DNA of 64,000 nucleotides from Diplosphaera chodatii (Eukaryota; Chlorophyta; Trebouxiophyceae; Prasiolales; Stichococcaceae), in assembly GCA_032358165.1 (NCBI GenBank), contig JAALGY010000062.1:1116001-1180000 (forward strand), written 5' to 3'. A model generated the notes under the pieces. That model was not told the origin of the DNA. It saw only the letters and a program-made list of their open reading frames with translations, and searched no databases. Positions 56,579 through 64,000 of this stretch are shown in pieces (positions within the stretch are counted from its first letter, which is position 1; every line of letters starts with the position of its first letter). The position numbers were made by a program, and so were the translations under genes.

Positions 56579-59332
56579 TCACATCTTTCCCTCGCTTGTG
56601 CCAACAGGCTTTTTGCGGGCGGGCGGTGCTCGGAATGCTGCAACGCCAGTGATGTCCCGTCCAGACACCAACGAGTTGACCTGCACAGATCATATCAAAA
56701 GCAGCTGCAGATACGCATCCTTGAACGCAAGGTCGACGATAACCAGTGCAATCTCATGCGACACATGACCTGATCAACAGATGGGTGGATGAAGACTGTT
56801 TGGGATCAGTGCAAAGAAACAACGCCAAGTAGAGCGAGTTGGCGACGTGCATACCTGCTGCGTTCCCTCGTAGGTGAAGATGGCCTGCGCATTGTGAATG
56901 TGCAACACTGAAACACACCTCGATTCAGGAGGAACAAGGCAAGCGTGTGCCCTGTGCCGACAATCCTGTGCTGGTCAGTGCACTTCATGGTCACTGTGTC
57001 GTACCTCCATGTCGCAGAACTGCTTTCCAACCAGAAAATCAGCCACGACACCATTGCCGCCAAGTAGCTCCCGGGCCATTGCCACCACTTCCCGTCCCTG
57101 TGCAGGCGGTCAGGCACTGTTAGCTGGCATCGAATTACACCTCTGCGCAAGAAAGCTCTGAGGGTTAGTGTAGAACTGGGTATCAAACCGAAGAACCGAC
57201 CTGTGTCGTGGTCCACGCCTTGACGTTGCTGGCCATGCCATGGTTCATCTTGCCCTCCTCTGACAGCTTACTCAGCCGCCAGCACATCAGGAACATTCCC
57301 TGTTGCAGTGACAAGGATCCAATCGTCGCACACTGTGTAGGTGTTGAAGAGGGTGCTTGCTGCCATGCCACACAATACATAAAAAAGATGTGACCAGGCA
57401 GAGCTGCCAATTGCCATGCTACACATCCGCGGCCACCTGGATGTGGCCGAGCATGCGCGCCAGCTTGTCCTGCGACAGCTGGAACGCCGACAGCGGCGCG
57501 CCAAACTGCTGCCGCTGGCCCAGGTAGCGCACGCACATGTCGTAGGCACCCATCGCCATGCCCACTGGCTGCCAGGCCACCATGATGCGCGAGACCGCCA
57601 GCACCTGAGCGGAGCATGGACGTTGTCACGGCCCACAGAGCGATGATAGCAAACATTTTGATAGATCAAGCGCCTGGCAACACCTGTTCAGAAGTGAGCA
57701 CAGCATCCATGCCCGAGTGCGCTGACCTTGTTCGTATCCGCAAATGAGTTGACACCAGCGAGCCGCGCAGAGTCTGGCACAAACACATCAGCCATGTGGA
57801 TGTCTGCGTTCTGTGTGACCCTGCGCATTGCATGACGCGCCTCAAGATCTGGCTGAAGAGCGTCATATGAAGTAAGCTGGAGTGGGCAAGACCCGCTACA
57901 AGTCAGGCAGCAGACCCTGCTGTCCCCTCACCGCAGCGAGATCTTGTTCTCGATCTTTGTAGTGGTGAAGCCTGGTGTGCCCTTCTTGACGACGAAGGCG
58001 TTGACCTGCTTTGTGTCCATGTTGCGTGCCCAGATGACAACCACATCAGCAAATGTGGCATTGCCTGCAAACAAGGTGGATGAAACATACATCAGGTCTG
58101 CAGCGGTTCTGATGGGAGGTCTACAGCCATAGCGATTCATCCTGCGATACCATCATCTCGCAACACGTATACAAAGCAGCACCTATCCAGCGCTTCTGGC
58201 CGTTCAGCTTCCAGCCGCCAGACACTTTCTCGGCTGTTGTCTGCAGAGCTGAAGCGTCCGAGCCATTGCTAGGCTCTGTCAGGCCCCAAGCACCTATGCA
58301 CAGGTTTACGCTGATGTCCATGGTGGTGATGGCAAGCACACAGGTTGCCTGAACCGCAAGAAATCGTATTCAGAAGCTGCATGTGGTGGAACTGCATCCA
58401 TCTGCAACAGAACTTGCAGTCCTGCGGATGTGTTGCATAAGCGGTGCCAGCCCACCAATATGTTTCAAGCTGGCGAGGGACGGCAGCAGCTCCTGCTTCT
58501 GCTGCTCACTGCCCAGCAGGCCGATGGTCAGCATGCACAGGCTGTTGTGCACCATGAGGAACGTGCTGCAGCTGGCATCCACACGCGCCATCTCCACCAC
58601 CGTCATTGCTGCCGCCATGATGGACTGCCCCGCGCAGCCATACCCAGAAAGCGTGGCGCCACCTGCGGCCGTAAGATCAGGCTGACAGGATACCATGAGG
58701 CCTGCACGCATAGCTGCTGCTGGTGCTCATGCCGCCACATCCTCAGGTGACGCACAATGCTCACCCAGGTTCAGTTTGCGCAGCTTTGGGATGATTTCAA
58801 ACGGGAAGGATGCCCGCTCCCAGTGATCCGCAATGATTGGGGCCACCTCTGTCTCCTGCATACGTGACATATGCCACATGTGTACACAACCCATGTTTTG
58901 CATGCATCCATGCATCCCAGCTCTGCATGTTGCTTCCTCGTTGGCTAAGGCTGTTCTGTGTTCGCACGCATACCATGAAGCGCCGAACGGCATCGCGGGT
59001 GTAGCGCTCCTCCGCAGTCAGCAGACCGTCGAGGCCAAGCAGGTCATGTGCAGCAGCCGGGAAGTCCGACATGTTCTGCGCCTGCGGAAACTGGTCGGTG
59101 AGGCCGCTGCCCATGGCCCGCGTCGGCTGCATGGCCACGCCAGCATCTGCAAGAGGCAGTCAAGTGGATGCATACTGTTGTTCCTTTGTCTGCTAGCACG
59201 GCAGCATGCAACGCTGTATAACGTGATAGTGAGTGGTCTGGGACCGCCAGCAAACCTCACAGACGGTGCATCACCTGCACCTGCACGTGTGTCGGCATTC
59301 AGATGCGCGGCGAACATGCGTAGCCGGTCCAT
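56579..59332 (-). CDS. ACX4: Acyl-CoA oxidase 4 (short-chain, peroxisomal)
   Basis: FAD enzyme of peroxisomal beta-oxidation; belongs to the acyl-CoA dehydrogenase-like ACX4 branch. ATG 59332 begins [14 protein letters not shown]. The exon closes in phase 1 and joins at 59,148. Blocks in order: [74 protein letters not shown]4 core [20 protein letters not shown] with [106 protein letters not shown] with catalytic-region FTYEGT, and [19 protein letters not shown] (stop 56579). The C-terminus is ...EGKM, not a good PTS1 (plant ACX4 ends SRL). Instead residues 3-11, RLRMFAAHL, match the PTS2 nonapeptide pattern. Confidence 0.93.
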
Positions 59333-59607
59333 GCTGGCCACGAGAGAGAAGCGAGGGTGTGGCGATGCAAGCAACGAACAAGGTGTCGCATTGCAGAGCT
59401 CGCGAGAGGCTCGGCATGTGAAACCTCCTGCATCTGCTCACGGTGCTGACTCGGCAGGCTACGGTCACCTACGGCTTCAGCTGCGTATTCCGGTCGGGAC
59501 GCAGAGCGCAGGTCTGCACTGATAGTCGGCATGTAAATTTGCAACGCCATGTTTGGCCAGCAGTCACTGTCCAGCAAACGTGCGTACCTGGATCAATCTT
59601 TGCAATC

Positions 59608-60485
59608 ATGGTGTGCACACAGTGCGCAGTGATGCCTTCAGGCGCCCTCACAGCTCGGCGTGCCCCATTCAGGACACACAGTCTGCAATCCGTGCACAGG
59701 CACACAGCACATGCAGCCCCCAGCCGGCATCACAGCAGAAGATTGACAGCTGTCAGGCCCGTTGCAGCCCTGCAGATTGATTGGAGTGATCCAGACACAC
59801 TGGTCGGCGTGCTTGGCGCGGTGCTGGGCCTCGGACTGGGCATTGGCGTGAGCCCGCCGCGTCATGCTTGGTCATGCTTGCTCGTGCAGCTCATGCACAG
59901 GCCTGGTTGCGATTCACTACCTGGCAAGGCGGAAACATGGTGCAGTAGACGTTCTCTTATTGCTGCGCAGGCTCCCGCATTCTACATCAGCAGAGACAAT
60001 GCAGATGAGGTGCGCATGTGTGCTTGTAAGTTCGGCTGGCGTGCGGTGTGTATCCGGGATGTGCATGCGCAGCGTGCGTTCAACCACCAGCTGCGAATCG
60101 GCGACAGCAGTTGTGTTTGGGGTGTCACAGAAGCGGTTGGAGGAGTTGCGTGAGCTTAACCGAGAGACATACAAAGCCACTGGCGAATACATGACCGAGG
60201 TGCGGCACATAGACATAGCAGCACACATTGTAAAGGTGCTGTACACGGTGGTACGCAGCTGCTGCTGATGCTGATAGCAGGGCTTGTGCTGTGCAGGAGG
60301 AGATTGCGAAATTCAGACGGCCGCGCTGGACAGACCGCAGGTGAGGCCACGGGGTCATATTGCACTTCCTCATAACTATGTGACTGGCGCCTTAGCATTC
60401 GCGTTGCAAGCCAATCCGAAAGCCAATACAATATAGCTTCAACATTATTGTTGCTACTCATAGGGAGTTCCAGGACGATGACTAA
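59608..60485 (+). CDS. DAC: DAC / CPLD38-like thylakoid protein (cytochrome b6f accumulation)
   Basis: Plants and Chlamydomonas need this GreenCut protein to accumulate cytochrome b6f. Exon 1 (ATG 59608) gives a basic Ser/His-rich transit peptide, then IDWSDPDTLVGVLGAVLGLG, which is the membrane helix, ending GIG|GTGAGC. Exon 2: APAFYISRDNADE. Exon 3: KRLEELRELNRETYKATGEY and MTE. Exon 4: EEIAKFRRPRWTDRR, closing in phase 2. A 22-base last exon at 60,464 restores RREFQDDD and the stop (60,483-60,485). From memory, the plant protein ends PRWTDRREFVDDD. Predicted mature protein is under 100 residues with one clear helix. Family identity rests on my recollection of the DAC sequence; conservation across the green lineage is clear. 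Confidence 0.8.
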
Positions 60486-60729
60486 GTTCCACAGGGCTGC
60501 GGCAATGGGTTGAAGCCATTTACCGTTCAGTGGCGCTGCTGCTGGAGTGCTGTTCCTGCGGGATGCCGGATGACAAAAGTTAATGTGTAATGATGGGAAC
60601 CTTGCTGCATGTTCAGGCAGGGCTGACATGAAAGTGTGGGTTGAACAGCATGCTGACGAGGAAATGACGACGTACTTGTAAAGGGGCACGAGCCAACCGC
60701 TTGACCGTCCCAGAAGGCAGGCGACTGCA
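60486..60729. other. Convergent intergenic gap DAC (+) / RsgA (-)
   Basis: Only about 245 bases separate the two stop codons, so the 3' UTRs are short or overlap. Confidence 0.5.
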
Positions 60730-63526
60730 TCAGAGCTCATCGTCTAGGTTCTCGTTCAGCTGGTCCGAAACTGCCTGCTGAAATGTTTGGTTCGCCTGCA
60801 AGAATGGCCTCAACCGTTAGCAATGTCCCACAGTTCGTGGCCTTGATGAAGCAAGCTCAAATAGTACCTCTCCATCCGGAGCAGATGTATGGTCTGCATA
60901 TAACCTCACGCACCCTCTTTCGTGACTGCTTGCGGTGCTTATGACTGTCCAGCAGTGCCTCCCGCTGCGCAAGCCCGCCTTTGCCAGTCTTCATGCGCAC
61001 ATTGCCCTCTCGCGCCTGCATGCAGCACACGTGTGTCTTGTGGCTGCACAGCACTAGCAGCTCCTGCTGCTGCCTCTCCTGTCCCACAGACTGGATGCCC
61101 ACACACTGCATCGCATGTGGCCACTGAGGTGTCGCCACTGACATCGTGGGAGTCAGGCGACAGCCCAAAGAGTACGAAATGAGGTAGCGGAGACTAGCCT
61201 TCTTGCTAGCAGAGCGGTGGCGTTCACGCTCGTCCTTGGCTTTGACCTCCTCCAACAGCTCCAGGTAGAAAGGGTACCGTTCCCAGTCACCCCGCACCAC
61301 ACATCCTGGCTCGTGTATGTGCTGGCAGTTGGCGAAGCGGCAACTGCAGCAGAGGTCACACTGGAGCTTCAGGCTTTCCTACATCTCAATGGTGCAGCAG
61401 CTGTGAGGCCACCAAGAGCAGGCCAGCCAGACACAGCAGGCGGCAGAACTGCCAGACCGCAGGCAATCCTTGCACTGGAGACAGCCATGATGGTGACCGT
61501 AACCGCACAGAGCCCATTGCTACAGGCAGCCCACCTGCCCTCCTGTTGAGCAGCAACCACTTCAGGGAAGCAGCCGGGCAGCATGTCCGCAGTGACCTCC
61601 TCTAGTGCCGGCTGGTTGAACCCAGGCGTGTCTGCGATCAGGCCCCCCGACCGCAGCGGCAGCAGCGTCACTGTGCGCGTCGTGTGCTTGCCACGCCCAA
61701 TGGCAGAGATGCCGCCGATAGCCTGCGGTGCTGGAGCAGGTCTGCCTCAGCCTGTGCGCTCCTCCTAGAGAGATATCAAGACGGGGGGGCGCACCCACAG
61801 GCAACCTCGTACTGACCTGGAGCTGCTCCACTTCATCGCCTCTGTTGGAGCTGTTGTCTGCAGACTGTGCTCGTCTGCTGGCTGCTGATATTGTGCTCCT
61901 GCCGAATGCACTCCAAGCCACACGGTCGCCCCGCTCTCTAGCATCGGCTGTGGCTGCAGCAGCGTGTGCCGGCACTGCATCGCTGTCATATTCAACATGC
62001 AGAGGCCCGGCGCCGTTCTGTCCCTGCCTGACCTCTGAACCTGCTGCATCTGCCTGCTGCTGATCGCCTGACTCCTCTGCCGCCATGTGTGCTGCTGGGT
62101 CCGTCCAAGCGTCTTCTACCGTCTCGTTCTGCTTCAAGGCGTTCAGTATCGAGGACTTCCCGACGCCAGAGGGGCCAGCAAACACCGAGACCTTGCCGAC
62201 CAGGGCGTCCAGCAGCGGCTGCAGCCCCAGGCCGCTGTGCGCGCTGACTGTGATGGGCGTGTAGCCCCAGCTGCGCACCTGCAGCCCAGGCGGAGAGCCT
62301 GTGATCCAGGTCAGTCCGCTGCGCCATGTGCCTCTGCCAATCCGGGGTTGCCGCTTGACACTCTCGGCATGCGAGCTCGTGCTACAACTCCTCCAGAAAT
62401 CTGTGTATGCGGGATGCTGCTCAATTCAGTGGCGGGTCACCTGGCTGACGAGGCGCTCCAGCTCATCGGGGGCCAGCAGATCGGCCTTGTTGAGGACCAG
62501 CGTCACGGGGATGCCCACGGCCTCGGCGGACACCAGGAAGCGTGTGGCGTTCGGCGGCTCGAAGGGCGGCTGTGTGTGCAGGCAGCGAAAGCGTGTTGCC
62601 CGAACAGCACCTCAAGTGCATTTGGTGCGCTTTGCACAATCGAACTGATCGACATGCTGTGCAGGGTGGTGGCGAATCACTGCACGCACATTCATTCTTG
62701 CATGCACAGGCAGTTGCACCTGCGCCAGTGAAAACACCATGAGCGCCTGATCGATGTTGGCGATTGCGGGGTCAGTCATGGCATTGCGGCGGTGCAGCAC
62801 CTCCTGCACCATGCCTGCATGACCACGCACATGGAAGTAAGTCACTGTGCACAGAATGCGGTACAACAGCGTCTGCTTCAATTTCTGATGCACCATAAGA
62901 CCAGCAAAACAGTGTATACGCTGGACGACACCAGCGTCTCTGCCTGGACTCTAGCATATCAACGCACCTCTGCCGTCCGCCCAGTCGATGCCGGTGACCT
63001 CGACCTCATCGCCTACCAGCACTGTCTGCTTGATCTTCTTCAGCAGTGTGCGCACCACGCACAGCAGCTGTGGCTGCGGTGGCGGCGTGCTACTGTCCAC
63101 GCTGAGCCGATCGATCCTGACCCGCACAAAGTTTGCCTGTGCCTGCATCACCTGTGGGTCGTGTACACGCGGTGAAAACGTTCAGTCACAACGCTATCAC
63201 GCTCATGACCCGCCGCTGCATTCTGCGACATGATGCTCATTGGGCAAACTGCAAGCAAGCCGTACCTTGCCAAAGGCGTTGGTCTCGAGGCAAACGTCGT
63301 TGCTCACAGTCTGCTGCTGCGCGGACTGCAATGATCCCGTCTCGCTCGCTGCAGCAGCTGCTCCTCGCCTTCTGGCGCGCCACCGCGTAGCATGACCATG
63401 CTCCGGTGGCGCTGCAACCGCTGACCAGCCGCGCAGGGAGATCAACGAGGTCGCCACACTGCACGTGGCTCTGTGACACAGCAGCACCTGCTGTGCGGAC
63501 CACTTGCTGAAGCAGGTGCTCATCAT
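60730..63526 (-). CDS. RSGA: RsgA (YjeQ) small-subunit ribosome assembly GTPase, organellar
   Basis: Ribosome-stimulated, circularly permuted GTPase checking late 30S assembly. ATG 63526 starts an Arg/Ser/Ala-rich transit peptide leading to CLETNAFGK, joined in phase 0 to VMQAQANFVRVRIDRLS. OB-fold: LLKKIKQTVLVGDEVEV with TGIDWADGRG. Then VEDVLHRRNAMTDPAIANID-like RNAMTDPAIANIDQAL. GTPase motifs in permuted order: G4 IPVTLVLNKADLL, G1 VFAGPSGVGKSSILNALK, G2 GRGKHTTRTVTLLP, G3 LIADTPGFNQPAL. The zinc knuckle is CSCRFANCQHIHEPGC, followed by a charged tail with KHRKQSRKRVREV and the end ENLDDEL (stop 60730). About 105 Ala/Gln/Asp/Ser-rich residues are inserted between G1 and G2, all in frame. 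Plastid location is inferred. Confidence 0.93.
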
Positions 63527-63844
63527 TTACTGCGCAGCTGCAACATGTGCTGCTGACATGCAGCCCTGCAGCAGTGTGCAGTCTGGCAGCAATGGCTCCG
63601 CTGAGTATTGATACGATACCAGTGAAGACATACGCTACGCAAAGCGATTGTGCGGATGTGGCGTTGTGGCCTGCACCTGTGCACTACACTACCCGTGGGT
63701 CACTCGAATTAATCGACGGCATTAGGGTCACTAGACCACGACCTACTGAGTTCTGCTAGTCGATACCTACAAACCACAACGTACTATACAGATCCCGCGC
63801 TGAATGCCACACGGACCCAGAGCCATGTTGCAAGCTGTAAGGCC
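63527..63844. other. Intergenic upstream of RsgA
   Basis: About 0.3 kb, noticeably AT-richer at 63.66-63.80 kb. Likely the RsgA promoter and the 3' UTR of the next minus-strand gene. Confidence 0.4.
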
Positions 63845-64000
63845 TCACACAACAGCATGCTGCCGACGCAGCAGCTGGGCACGCGCCTCATAGAACCGTA
63901 CAATGTTGCGGTCAGCCACTGCGTTGCCCGTCAGCAGCGGCCTCGCTTGGGCCATGATGTCAGGGTCGACATGGGAGAAGTCGTTGACTAGTGGTTCGCT
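63845..64000 (-). CDS. C-terminal exon of an unknown protein, cut by the right edge
   Basis: The minus strand is open from the window edge to a TGA at 63845. It gives about 51 residues, including LVNDFSHVDPDIMAQARPLL and DRNIVRFYEARAQLLRRQH. The helical, charged composition is protein-like and the direction matches the preceding RsgA gene. I do not recognise the family. Its 5' exons are outside the window. Confidence 0.5.
   Translation of the reverse strand, partial: SEPLVNDFSHVDPDIMAQARPLLTGNAVADRNIVRFYEARAQLLRRQHAVV

Overview
The window is nuclear DNA of a green alga (Chlorophyta, probably Trebouxiophyceae). Genes are split into many short exons by introns of about 100-300 bases with GT..AG borders. 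Coding exons are GC-rich, and intergenic DNA is full of TGCA and CTGCAG words. The gene set is plant-like: HCF164, DAC/CPLD38, ClpB3, DAR GTPase 3, plant-type ALAD and ACX4. It also includes an octotricopeptide-RAP-PPR-SMR-cyclin fusion of a kind recalled only from green algae. I assembled gene models by hand, joining exons where family motifs and reading phase agree. Exon edges given without a stated check are approximate.

Layout, left to right. 0-17 kb: isopentenyl-diphosphate isomerase (-, cut by the window edge), poly(A)-binding protein (+), a coiled-coil protein of unknown function (-), cytosolic phosphoglucomutase (-), mitoribosomal mL40 (+) and HCF164 (-). 17-27 kb: a 23-exon chloroplast ClpB (-), mitoribosomal bL34 (+) and an RHF-type RING protein (-). 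27-38 kb: the roughly 1,950-residue OPR-RAP-PPR-SMR-cyclin gene (+), then ATP12 (+). 38-51 kb: front-end fatty acid desaturase (-), ALAD (+), a two-RRM protein (-), ClpS (-), a small unknown protein (-) and NDUFB10 (+). 51-64 kb: an unresolved His/Arg/Ser-rich gene (-), DAR GTPase 3 (-), acyl-CoA oxidase 4 (-), DAC/CPLD38 (+), RsgA (-) and the last exon of an unknown gene (-).

Many genes start head to head over intervals of about 0.3-1.0 kb: IDI/PABP, PGM/mL40, ClpB/bL34m, RHF/PPR, desaturase/ALAD, unknown/NDUFB10 and ACX4/DAC. About half of the genes serve organelle biogenesis: mitoribosome subunits, complex I, F1-ATPase assembly, chloroplast ribosome GTPases, cytochrome b6f assembly and plastid proteostasis. 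No mobile element, CRISPR array, rRNA or tRNA was recognised.

The most notable items are the five-module PPR fusion, a probable AT-AC intron in phosphoglucomutase, an N-terminal PTS2-like signal on ACX4, a GC-AG intron in ATP12, and three perfect inverted repeats in non-coding DNA.
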